DNA from: Coraliomargarita_B sp036735565
GTDB lineage: Bacteria; Verrucomicrobiota; Verrucomicrobiia; Opitutales; Coraliomargaritaceae
Reading direction: 5' to 3'
DNA: 9,290 bases
Assembly (NCBI GenBank): GCA_036735565.1
Contig: DAINOC010000086.1
Location: 1-9,290, forward strand
Shown here: one piece after another, positions 1 to 7,699 of the stretch
Position numbering within the stretch: the stretch's first letter is position 1
Layout of the letters: each line of letters starts with the position of its first letter
Made by a program: the position numbers and the translations under genes
Notes under the pieces: model-generated
Told to the model about the DNA's origin: nothing
The model's database searches: none
Seen by the model: only the letters and a program-made list of their open reading frames with translations

Positions 1-61
1 CCTTTCGCGCTCCGCGCTACAGGTGCGATAGTGCTCACCGAATATAGAAGAGAATTTTGAT

Positions 62-186
62 ACCGCTTATTGGCGCTAATTTACGCTAATTAAATGAAAA
101 AGAGAATCAGCCCTCCCGACTCGCGATGCGAGTTTCCCGCTGGCGGGATCTACGACATTAGCGTTAAATTAGCGAAGATAAGCGGT
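62..186. repeat. Imperfect inverted repeat bounding a 125-base palindromic element
   Basis: The left arm is 62-90 and the right arm 157-186. Aligned with the reverse complement of the right arm, the left arm shares ACCGCTTAT, CGCTAATTT and ACGCTAAT, separated by three mismatches and one single-base gap, so about 26 of 30 positions match. The 66-base spacer contains two further perfect hairpins (119-133 and 136-147). I see no target-site duplication flanking it. It resembles a non-autonomous palindromic repeat, but nothing in the window shows that it moves. Confidence 0.6.
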
Positions 187-300
187 CTCCGGCTATGCCG
201 GACCTAACCACCACGAAAATAGAATAAAAATTGAACCTCTGCGAGAAGGCCTCAGCCTCGTGTTGAAGATTAAACTATATCAAGTCGCTGGTGGACAACT

Positions 301-321
301 CCGCGCTCCCGCTGAGCGCGG
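301..321. repeat. Perfect 8-bp hairpin
   Basis: CCGCGCTC (301-308) and GAGCGCGG (314-321) are exact reverse complements around the five-base loop CCGCT. No T-run follows on either strand, so it is not an intrinsic terminator. It is the strongest single hairpin in the region before the toxin-antitoxin genes. Confidence 0.6.
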
Positions 322-447
322 GTGCGTCGACCTAAGGGCGATTTCAGATTTCGAAAAACCAGCGGAGCTGGAGACCGCTTATTTGGGCTCATGCACTCCG
401 TGCCACAGCTCACCGGGTGGTAGAAAATATTGACGCCTTTAAATAAC

Positions 448-465
448 TGGACACCATCCTGTCCA
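448..465. promoter_or_regulatory. Candidate YefM operator palindrome
   Basis: TGGACA (448-453) and TGTCCA (460-465) are exact reverse complements six bases apart, ending one base before the GTG start of yefM. In characterised yefM-yoeB operons the antitoxin, with the toxin as co-repressor, binds palindromes with a TGTACA core beside the promoter. Position and half-site resemblance suggest an autoregulatory operator here. A TTGACG hexamer lies at 430-435 and a TTTAAAT tract at 438-444, but I cannot fit a well-spaced -35/-10 pair, so the promoter is unresolved. Confidence 0.45.
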
Positions 466-466
466 T

Positions 467-724
467 GTGAATGCCATCACCTACACTGCGGCCAGAGAGA
501 ATCTTGCTTCTACGATGGATCGGGTCTGTCTTGACCGCGATCCAGTTATCATTACCCGCAATCGGGATCAGTCGGTCGTCATGATCTCACTGGATGATTA
601 TGAGTCGCTGGAAGAAACGGCCTATCTTTTACGCAGCCCTGCAAATGCAAAGCGTCTGATTGAGTCCATCGAAGCGGCTGAGAGTGGAAATCTGGTCAAA
701 CAGAAAATCGATCTTGGCGAATGA
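467..724 (+). CDS. yefM: YefM-type antitoxin (Phd/YefM family)
   Basis: Antitoxin of a type II toxin-antitoxin pair. It should bind and neutralise the YoeB endoribonuclease and repress its own operon as a DNA-binding dimer. The 85 residues match the family length. The N-terminal DNA-binding part (ITYTAARENLASTM) and the stretch SLEETAYLLRSPANAKRL (residues about 47-64) closely follow E. coli YefM as I remember it. The start is GTG at 467: an in-frame TAA at 440 closes the frame upstream, and no in-frame ATG lies near. No Shine-Dalgarno sequence is visible. A palindrome ends one base before the start codon. The stop overlaps the yoeB start by four bases (ATGA), the usual coupled antitoxin-first layout. 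Base composition is lower in G+C than the later genes (28 of 60 bases at 541-600), which may mean horizontal acquisition. Confidence 0.95.
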   Translation: MNAITYTAARENLASTMDRVCLDRDPVIITRNRDQSVVMISLDDYESLEETAYLLRSPANAKRLIESIEAAESGNLVKQKIDLGE

Positions 725-978
725 ATATCACCTTCACTCCCCAGGCTTGGGAGGATTATCAATACTGGCAGACGGCGGATAAGAAAACACTCAGGCGAAT
801 CCATCGTTTGATGGAGGACATTTTGCGTTCTCCCCATGAGGGGATCGGTAAGCCTGAGTCGCTAGAGCATCACTTGGGTGGGTATTGGTCGCGGCGGATA
901 ACCGAGGAGCATCGTATTGTTTACAAGCAGTTTGAACACGGCATCACATTCGTGCAGATGCGCTACCACTACAAGTGA
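721..978 (+). CDS. yoeB: YoeB-type toxin, ribosome-dependent mRNA interferase
   Basis: Toxin partner of YefM. YoeB-family proteins adopt the RelE fold, bind the ribosomal A site and cleave mRNA, halting translation when the antitoxin is degraded. The 85 residues match E. coli YoeB almost end to end. Residues corresponding to its catalytic set are present at the same numbers: E46 (GKPESL), R65 (EEHRIVY), H83 and Y84 (RYHYK). The family signature SRRITEEHR is at 57-65. Nothing suggests inactivation, so the toxin should be active. It starts at ATG 721, overlapping the yefM stop by four bases, and has no Shine-Dalgarno of its own. Translational coupling would keep antitoxin synthesis ahead of toxin. 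No clear terminator follows; a palindromic non-coding segment begins about 55 bases downstream. Confidence 0.95.
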   Translation: MNITFTPQAWEDYQYWQTADKKTLRRIHRLMEDILRSPHEGIGKPESLEHHLGGYWSRRITEEHRIVYKQFEHGITFVQMRYHYK

Positions 979-1032
979 ACAGGCCGGTTCAAGGCGTTGG
1001 TATTCATCGCGGTGACGGATTTCTCGTTGGAT

Positions 1033-1172
1033 AGCCGCAAAGAGGCGCAGAAAGCTCAAAAGGGTGACGGGGCAAGAGCCCCTCTGCGTTCTGGCATGGC
1101 TTCGGCAGGGTAGTTGATCGCGCCCTTGTTGCCCGTTTCAGGGCGCTGCGCTTTTTGCGCCTTTTCGCGGCC
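1033..1172. repeat. Non-coding segment bounded by imperfect 23-bp inverted repeats
   Basis: The left arm, 1033-1055 (starting AGCCGCAAAGAGGCGC), and the reverse complement of the right arm, 1150-1172 (starting GGCCGCGAAAAGGCGC), match at 19 of 23 positions. The interior has its own inverted repeats: GGGGC-AAGA-GCCCC at 1069-1082, and GCGCCC (1120-1125) with GGGCGC (1141-1146). No reading frame, transposase or obvious target duplication is present. It fills most of the gap between yoeB and the convergent cupin gene. It may be a small palindromic repeat element, and its hairpins might also help end transcription from both sides. Both ideas are inference. Confidence 0.5.
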
Positions 1173-1181
1173 ACCGCACTA

Positions 1182-1535
1182 TCACTCCTCGACGTTGGCT
1201 ATCAGTGCGCCGAGGAAGACCAGTTCGGTTTCGCCGGTGTTGCGGATGGCCTGGCTCTCGCCGCTGCGGGTGATTTGCAGGGTGCCCGGGGTGAAGGGAT
1301 GCTCGACGCCGTTGTCCACGACGACGCCGGTGCCGGCGATACAATAGTAGAAGTCCTCGTCGCCCTCGTGGGAGTGCTCGCCGATGACGGCTCCCGGCTC
1401 CAGTCGGACGATGCCGACGCTTTTGATCGCGCTGCCAGGGTAGACATCGAGGAGCCTATGGGCGGTGACGATGCCCGAGCCGCCACGGACATTTTCGGCG
1501 ACCTCGGGGACGATGTGATGCACGTTTTGGATCAT
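1182..1535 (-). CDS. Small single-domain cupin protein
   Basis: A 117-residue protein made almost entirely of one cupin beta-barrel. Cupin motif 1 is seen as G48...H54-S-H56...E60...G68, supplying the usual two histidines and a glutamate for a metal. The motif 2 region reads PGTLQI followed by SGESQAIRN, so the expected motif 2 histidine is glutamine (Q95), while the closing asparagine (N99) is kept. Metal binding may therefore be altered or lost. Small cupins include isomerases, dioxygenases, sugar-binding and regulatory proteins, and nothing here picks one. The start at ATG (1533-1535 on the plus strand) gives a normal N-terminus (MIQNVHHI). It has no signal peptide, so it should be cytoplasmic. 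No Shine-Dalgarno sequence or clear promoter is visible. It points toward the toxin-antitoxin pair and is not in an operon with it. Confidence 0.85.
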   Translation of the reverse strand: MIQNVHHIVPEVAENVRGGSGIVTAHRLLDVYPGSAIKSVGIVRLEPGAVIGEHSHEGDEDFYYCIAGTGVVVDNGVEHPFTPGTLQITRSGESQAIRNTGETELVFLGALIANVEE

Positions 1536-1892
1536 GGGTAGAGGTTAAGCGGCTGCGTAGCGGAAGAAAACCCGAAAGTTTGGGTTGAGAGGGCTTGGTG
1601 GAGTGCTTGGGAGGGCCCGGCTTCCTCCTTCGCCTACTAGGCTTCGGCGGACATGCCGTCCGGGCTTGGGGAGTGATGGAGTGTTGCCCGTCCGTCGCTC
1701 TACGAGCTTCCGTCTACGCTCTCCGAGCTACGCCGGACAAGATGGCGGACGCGGTCGGAGGGTCTTCGCTTTGCTTCGAGAGTGGTGTGGAGATTCGTCG
1801 GGTTTTCGGGGCTGGCTCGCGAGTGTCTGGTCCGGGCGGCGGGTCGGCCGAAGCTTTTCCAGCGGAGGCTGGGCCCTCCACGGGGCTCTGCA
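1536..1892. other. Non-coding stretch between the cupin and glycosyltransferase genes
   Basis: These 357 bases hold no gene I can support. They contain two loosely related words: AGGCTTCGGCGGACATG (1639-1655) and GAGCTACGCCGGACAAG (1725-1741), matching at 12 of 17 positions. The first is followed by GTCCG (1658-1662), which pairs with CGGAC (1648-1652). AACCC and GGGTT near 1570-1586 form another weak hairpin. Open frames crossing this stretch on both strands look like GC-rich noise. The sequence resembles decayed intergenic repeats. A promoter for the minus-strand cupin gene should lie near 1540-1600, but I cannot identify one. Confidence 0.5.
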
Positions 1893-3026
1893 TCAGTTGG
1901 ACTCGTGGAGCACTTGCTCCAGTTCGGCGACGAAGGCGGCCACAACGGCATCCCAACCCAGACTCTCGGCTGTGCGGCGCGCGGCTTGGCGGAGGGTGGG
2001 CCACTGTGCCTGCGAGGTGATTGCCGTATCGATGCAGCGGAGGAAGTCTGCGGCATCGTCATAGCGGGCGAGATAACCATTGGCCCCGTTTTCGATATAC
2101 TGGGCGGGGGCTGCATAGTCGTAGGCCACGGTGACGAGGCCGGAGGCCATGGCCTCGGTGACAACGTTGCCGAAAGTCTCGGTCACGCTGGGGAAGACGA
2201 AGAGATCGCCGGAGGCAAAGTGGCGGGCGAGGTCTTCGCCTTTTTGCATCCCCGCGAAGATGTAATCGGGGTGGGCTTTTTCCAGCTTGGCACGCTCCGG
2301 GCCGTCGCCGACGAAGACGCAGGCGACATCCGGGAGCTGTGCGCGGATCTGCTCAAAGGCCTGCACGGCGAGGGGAATGTTTTTCTCGGCGGCGAGGCGG
2401 CTGACGAAGATGGCGGCCACGCCGTTTTCATCGCTCAGGCCCCAGCGCTGGCGCAGCTCCGGATCGCGTTTGGCCGGGTTGAAGAGCTGGCTGTCGACGC
2501 CGCGCCCCAGGAGGCGGGTGCCTTCGATGCCGAGGGCGTCGAGCTTGGCGATGACATCGGTGGAGGGGGCGAAGGTGCGGCTTGTGCGGTTGTGTGTCTT
2601 GCGCAGGAAGCCGGTGACCATCTTTTCCAGCAGCGGCATTTTGTAGTGCCGCATGTATTCGTGGAAATTGGTGTGAAAGCCGGAGACGACGGGAATCTTC
2701 AGATCCTCGGCGGCGCGGATGGCGGACTGGCCGAGGGGGCCCTCGGTGCCCACGTAGATGATGTTGGGCCGTTCGCCGCTCCAGAGCTTGCGGAGCAGAC
2801 TGCGGCAGGGCAGGCCGAAGCGCAGGCCGTCGTAGCCCGGGAGGGGGAGGCCGGCCACGATCCGGGTGGCGGCATAGCGGGCCTGTTTGGACTCGGAGGC
2901 TTGCCGGGGGCGCACGATGCCGACCTCGTGCCCCTGAGCCGTGAGTTCGGAGGCGATCCGGTGGAGGCTCATGGCGACGCCATTGACTTCCGGCGGGTAG
3001 GTCTCGGTAACGATGGTGATCTTCAT
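1893..3026 (-). CDS. GT4-family glycosyltransferase, mannosyl- or sulfoquinovosyl-transferase-like
   Basis: A 377-residue retaining glycosyltransferase with two Rossmann domains (GT-B fold). The acceptor domain opens with ETYPPEVNGVAMSLHRIA (residues 8-25) and carries GFHTNFHEYMRHY (117-129). This pattern is typical of the branch holding GDP-mannose-dependent alpha-mannosyltransferases (MgtA, PimB-like) and the sulfolipid enzyme SqdX. The donor domain shows the basic pair R210 and K215 in SRLAAEKN, the FVGDGPER loop (238-245), and the EX7E motif E283...E291 (ETFGNVVTE), which binds the nucleotide sugar. Length is normal and the start (MKITIVTETYPP) canonical. There is no signal peptide or membrane span, so it probably acts at the inner face of the membrane on a lipid acceptor. 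Donor and acceptor cannot be read from sequence. It is divergent from miaA across 43 bases, so their promoters must be closely packed. No Shine-Dalgarno is visible. Confidence 0.9.
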   Translation of the reverse strand: MKITIVTETYPPEVNGVAMSLHRIASELTAQGHEVGIVRPRQASESKQARYAATRIVAGLPLPGYDGLRFGLPCRSLLRKLWSGERPNIIYVGTEGPLGQSAIRAAEDLKIPVVSGFHTNFHEYMRHYKMPLLEKMVTGFLRKTHNRTSRTFAPSTDVIAKLDALGIEGTRLLGRGVDSQLFNPAKRDPELRQRWGLSDENGVAAIFVSRLAAEKNIPLAVQAFEQIRAQLPDVACVFVGDGPERAKLEKAHPDYIFAGMQKGEDLARHFASGDLFVFPSVTETFGNVVTEAMASGLVTVAYDYAAPAQYIENGANGYLARYDDAADFLRCIDTAITSQAQWPTLRQAARRTAESLGWDAVVAAFVAELEQVLHESN

Positions 3027-3069
3027 GGCAGGCGGGCGGGCCGGGGCTCCGGTTTAGTCTTGTTACTCG

Positions 3070-3993
3070 ATGGCCTCTGCTGCCAATCTGGTCAATCGTT
3101 TCTCTTTCAGCGTGACGCAAAGGTTACACATCATCACCGGGCCGACGGCCGTCGGTAAGACGGAATACGCGCTCCGCTATGCCGAGTCCATCGGTGCCGA
3201 AATTGTCTCCTGCGATGCCTCATTGGTGTATCGCGGAATGGACATCGGCACGGCCAAGCCGGACGCGGCGGAGCAGGCCCGTGTGCCGCATCACTTGATT
3301 GACGTCTGCGAGGTGCGGGAGCCTTTTGACATCGTCCGCTATGTGGCGGCGGCCGGTGCGGCGGTGGCGGATATCCGGGCGCGCGGCAAGGAGGTGGTGG
3401 TGACCGGGGGCAGCGGGTTTTATCTGAAGAGCTTTTGGGCACCGGTATTTGATGATATCTCGGTGCCGGAGGCGGTGCGTGAGCGGGTGGCGGCCCTGTT
3501 GGCGGCGGAGGGCTTGCCGGGCCTGTTGGCCGAGCTGCGGCGGGTGAGTCCGAACACGGGGCGACTGGCCCTGCAGAATCCACGGCGGGTGGTGCGGGCG
3601 CTGGAGCGTTGCCTCGCCACGGGAAAGACGGTGCTGGAACTGGAGGCAGCCTTTGCGGCCCTGCCCGAGCCTTATGGGGCCTTCGAGAAGAAGGTCACGG
3701 TGCTGGAGCGGGATCCGGCGGCGTTAAAAGCACGGGTCTACCAGCGGGCGGCGGCGATGGTGGCCAACGGGTTGGCCGACGAGGTGAGAGGATTGCTCGA
3801 ACGCGGGATCGAGCAGAACCCCAGTGCGGCTTCGGCCATCGGCTACCGCGAGACGATCGCCCACATCCGGGGTGAGCTGGGCTTCCCGGACCTGGCGGAG
3901 ACGATTGCTTTCAATACGATGCGACTTGTCAAAAAGCAACGGACATGGTTTCGTCATCAAATCCTTATCTCCCATCAGGTGCTTCAGCTCTGA
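3070..3993 (+). CDS. miaA: tRNA dimethylallyltransferase (tRNA i6A37 synthase)
   Basis: MiaA transfers a dimethylallyl group from DMAPP to N6 of adenosine 37 in tRNAs reading UNN codons, which supports reading-frame maintenance. The 307 residues fit the family. Visible motifs are the P-loop GPTAVGKT (24-31), the segment with the candidate catalytic Asp (D49) in CDASLVYRGMDIGTAKP (48-64), GGSGFYLKS (where many homologues have GGTG), the domain border NPRRVVRALE, and the C-terminal tRNA-binding KKQRTWFRHQ. All key parts are present, so it should be active. The ATG at 3070 places the P-loop later than usual. A GTG at 3112 would give a start like MTQRLHIITGPT and is a real alternative. Neither has a Shine-Dalgarno. 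The next gene begins within or just after its 3' end, suggesting co-transcription. Confidence 0.95.
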   Translation: MASAANLVNRFSFSVTQRLHIITGPTAVGKTEYALRYAESIGAEIVSCDASLVYRGMDIGTAKPDAAEQARVPHHLIDVCEVREPFDIVRYVAAAGAAVADIRARGKEVVVTGGSGFYLKSFWAPVFDDISVPEAVRERVAALLAAEGLPGLLAELRRVSPNTGRLALQNPRRVVRALERCLATGKTVLELEAAFAALPEPYGAFEKKVTVLERDPAALKARVYQRAAAMVANGLADEVRGLLERGIEQNPSAASAIGYRETIAHIRGELGFPDLAETIAFNTMRLVKKQRTWFRHQILISHQVLQL

Positions 3994-5030
3994 CAAATAC
4001 TGTGAACACCCCATCGCACGAAAAGCAGTCTACCGAGCCGACCAAACCCTCGACGCCTTCTGCTGAGGGTTCGCCGGCACCGACCGGTTTCCGGAAACGT
4101 TCCGGTCGTCAGTCGGGCTCACCCAAACCGCTGCGCCAGTTTACGCATGCTCCCGTCGAGAAGCTGCCATCGCCCTGGCAGGTCCGGTTTCAGCAATCGG
4201 CCTTTTGGCTGGTGCCGCTCCTGGTGGTTGTGTTGGTGGGGGTTGTTGGGGTGGTGATTGCCCTTCAGCAGTCCATGTCGCGGGGTATACGGGATGAAGC
4301 GACTGCGGGCACGGCGCTCGTTAATGCGCCGGTGGCCGAGTTGCGGCGAACCGATCCCAGCGCGATTTTATCCTCTCACCTGGAAGCCGTGGGTGGACGC
4401 CGGGCGCAGGGTAATCTTCGCTCAATGGCGGTTTCGGGGCGTGTTGATGATGGGCGGGAGGTGTTTTCGGCACAGATTTTTGGTCTCGGGAGCGAGCAGG
4501 CGATTCTTGTGATGAAACGCCGGGACGGGCAGTCGGAGCGGCATGTGCAAAACGGCACGATCTTTTGGCGGCAGGTGCAGGGGTTCGAAGCAACCACTTA
4601 TGGAGGTCTGGAAGCGAGGGAGGTGTTGGCGTTGCAGGCAACGACCCGACTCCATGATCCGCTGGTCGCCGTCGCTGTTGAGGGCACGGGGATGATTGCC
4701 TCGGCAAGGGAGGCCCGCTACATGGGGCGGGAGGTCTTTGAGCTGAAGATTGACCAATTCGATGGCTCGGAGGCGCTTTGCTACTTGGAAAAAGATACCT
4801 TCAATCTGATCGGAACAAAGGAGACGCGCAGGGTCGGGGACCAAAGCTTCGAGATCGAATCGCGGATGAGTGAATTCCGCCTGGTCTCGGGCATCGTGCG
4901 GCCGCATGCCACGGTGGTCCGGATCAACGGGGAGCTGCACCACCGGTTTTTTGCGGATAATGTCCGCTTCAACTCAGGAGTGATGACTTCACTGTTTGAA
5001 ATTCCCGAAGCGGTCCGGGCGCTGCCCTAG
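3945..5030 (+). CDS. Membrane-anchored protein of unknown function, possibly LolA-like C-terminal domain
   Basis: Not recognised by name. The protein (361 residues from this start) has a Ser/Pro/Thr-rich N-terminal part (about 1-75), a single hydrophobic segment (about 86-107, rich in Val and Leu) and a C-terminal domain (about 135-361). With basic residues before the span (RKRSGR, KPLR), the N-terminus should be cytoplasmic and the C-terminal domain periplasmic. The C-terminal part begins SHLEAVGGRRAQGNLRSM, followed by alternating strand-like segments. This opening recalls domains with the LolA/LppX lipoprotein-carrier-like fold; that is a weak inference. The ATG at 3945 overlaps miaA by 49 bases. 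An in-frame GTG at 4002, eight bases after the miaA stop, is an alternative that loses 19 residues. Neither has a Shine-Dalgarno. It is probably transcribed with miaA, without an obvious functional link. Confidence 0.8.
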   Translation: MVSSSNPYLPSGASALTNTVNTPSHEKQSTEPTKPSTPSAEGSPAPTGFRKRSGRQSGSPKPLRQFTHAPVEKLPSPWQVRFQQSAFWLVPLLVVVLVGVVGVVIALQQSMSRGIRDEATAGTALVNAPVAELRRTDPSAILSSHLEAVGGRRAQGNLRSMAVSGRVDDGREVFSAQIFGLGSEQAILVMKRRDGQSERHVQNGTIFWRQVQGFEATTYGGLEAREVLALQATTRLHDPLVAVAVEGTGMIASAREARYMGREVFELKIDQFDGSEALCYLEKDTFNLIGTKETRRVGDQSFEIESRMSEFRLVSGIVRPHATVVRINGELHHRFFADNVRFNSGVMTSLFEIPEAVRALP

Positions 5031-5071
5031 AGCACTCGCTGACTTTTATCGGGCGATCGAATCCAAAATCG

Positions 5072-5214
5072 GGTAGCGGCCCGTGTCCTCACGGGCCATG
5101 TTTGGTTGGCGCGTCAGGCATGGCTGCTGGGGACAGCATCCGCTACCTTGTTGGAAGGAGGTAGCGGCCCGTGTCCTCACGGGCCATGTTTGGTTGGCGC
5201 GTCAGGCATGGCTG
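5072..5214. repeat. Start of an 88-base tandem repeat array, cut by the assembly gap
   Basis: The 55 bases at 5072-5126 recur exactly at 5160-5214, giving a repeat period of 88 bases. Each unit starts GGTAGC and contains the hairpin GGCCCGTG-TCCT-CACGGGCC (5078-5097 in the first unit), then GCCATG paired with CATGGC (5095-5100/5119-5124), and GCTG paired with CAGC (5123-5126/5134-5137). The unit junction itself can pair (GCTACCT at 5142-5148 with AGGTAGC at 5159-5165). The second copy runs into the Ns. The first bases after the gap, CTACCTT (5315-5321), match 5143-5149 of the unit, so the array probably continues through the gap. It lies between convergent genes, where its hairpins could help end transcription from the plus-strand gene. 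Confidence 0.85.
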
Positions 5215-5314
5215 NNNNNNNNNNNNNNNNNNNNNNNNNNNNNNNNNNNNNNNNNNNNNNNNNNNNNNNNNNNNNNNNNNNNNNNNNNNNNNNNNNNNNN
5301 NNNNNNNNNNNNNN
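5215..5314. other. Assembly gap of 100 Ns
   Basis: Exactly 100 undetermined bases, a common placeholder for a gap of unknown size. The flanking sequence on both sides matches the same 88-base repeat unit, so the gap most likely represents unresolved tandem copies, not missing genes. The true length cannot be known from this sequence. Confidence 0.95.
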
Positions 5315-5354
5315 CTACCTTTTACCAGAAAAAGTTAAGCGTTGGTAGGAGAGC

Positions 5355-5388
5355 AAAAAAAGCCCCCGCTCTTTTGGAGGCGGGGGCT
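5355..5388 (-). terminator. Intrinsic terminator of the EF-G gene
   Basis: Read on the minus strand, the arm AGCCCCCGC (complement of 5380-5388) is followed by a ten-base loop and the arm GCGGGGGCT (complement of 5361-5369), then a run of seven T residues counting the last stem base (complement of 5355-5361). A nine-base, very GC-rich stem followed directly by a T-run is the classic rho-independent form. It begins 28 bases past the EF-G stop codon. No T-run follows on the plus strand, so it serves the minus strand only. Confidence 0.9.
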
Positions 5389-5416
5389 TGTGTGAAAAAT
5401 GGCGGCGGTTGCCGGC

Positions 5417-7549
<2,133 letters not shown>

Positions 7550-7612
7550 GTTGGTTGCGTTGTCTTGTTAAAGGCAGGCTTGCGGTTGGGTTATCTGAGG
7601 GTGGCTCGCCGG

Positions 7613-7626
7613 TGGCGGCTCCGCCA
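7613..7626. repeat. Small hairpin in the leader of the EF-G gene
   Basis: TGGCGG (7613-7618) and CCGCCA (7621-7626) are exact reverse complements around a two-base centre, about 64 bases upstream of the EF-G start codon. On the minus strand it would lie in the 5' untranslated leader if transcription begins further upstream. A possible but weak promoter (TTGCAG, 16 bases, TAATCT; complement of 7646-7673) would place it there. Any regulatory role is a guess. Confidence 0.35.
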
Positions 7627-7676
7627 AGGGACGAAAAAGAGGCGGAGATTAGGAGCGGGTGGCCAGACTGCAAGAC

Positions 7677-7698
7677 CGGAAAACGGGGGATTTTTCCG
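7677..7698. repeat. Inverted repeat just after the 508-residue protein gene
   Basis: CGGAAAA (7677-7683) and TTTTCCG (7692-7698) are exact reverse complements around an eight-base G-rich loop. It begins immediately beyond the stop codon of the minus-strand gene at 7700. No T-run follows the hairpin on that strand, so it is at best a weak terminator. It might instead slow 3' decay of the transcript. Confidence 0.35.
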
Positions 7699-7699
7699 C

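Larger units (their letters stand above)
1..466. other. Gene-free, hairpin-rich region upstream of the toxin-antitoxin pair
   Basis: I see no credible protein or RNA gene here. The stretch is dense in short perfect palindromes with tiny loops: GCGC-TCC-GCGC (7-17), ACTCGC-GAT-GCGAGT (119-133), CCCGC-TG-GCGGG (136-147), TCCGGC-TAT-GCCGGA (188-202), CCGCGCTC-N5-GAGCGCGG (301-321) and CCAGC-GGA-GCTGG (359-371). The word ACCGCTTAT occurs at 62-70 and 374-382 and inverted at 178-186. The sequence around 6-26 resembles that at 302-326 (CGCGCTCC ... GGTGCG). This looks like accumulated intergenic repeat elements. A structured RNA cannot be excluded, but I cannot assign it to any known family. Confidence 0.6.

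Noticed and set aside
974..1032. Possible integron attC site after yoeB (AACAGGCCGGTTCAAGGCG near the left end, GTTGGAT at 1026-1032)
   Set aside because: The left core does not fit RYYYAAC and the inner L-box arms do not pair convincingly. No integrase or second cassette is in the window.
1120..1146. Terminator for the cupin gene from GCGCCC/GGGCGC
   Set aside because: The loop is long and no T-run follows on the minus strand. It is better read as part of the palindromic element at 1033-1172.
1585..2064. Open frames of about 140-160 codons filling the gap before the glycosyltransferase end
   Set aside because: Several frames on both strands are open at once, the translations are Arg/Ser/Gly-rich, and they run into the 3' end of the glycosyltransferase. 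This is GC-rich noise.
1782..3158. Long plus-strand open frame of 458 codons over the glycosyltransferase gene
   Set aside because: It is antisense to a clearly conserved GT4 protein. Its Gly/Ala/Asp/Val-rich translation is typical of the opposite strand of a GC-rich gene.
5072..5214. CRISPR array
   Set aside because: The 88-base period includes the whole unit, with no distinct variable spacers, and there are no cas genes nearby.
7646..7673. Promoter for fusA on the minus strand (TTGCAG, 16 bases, TAATCT)
   Set aside because: Only three of six -10 positions match the consensus and the leader would be nearly 100 bases. It is too weak to annotate as a separate feature.
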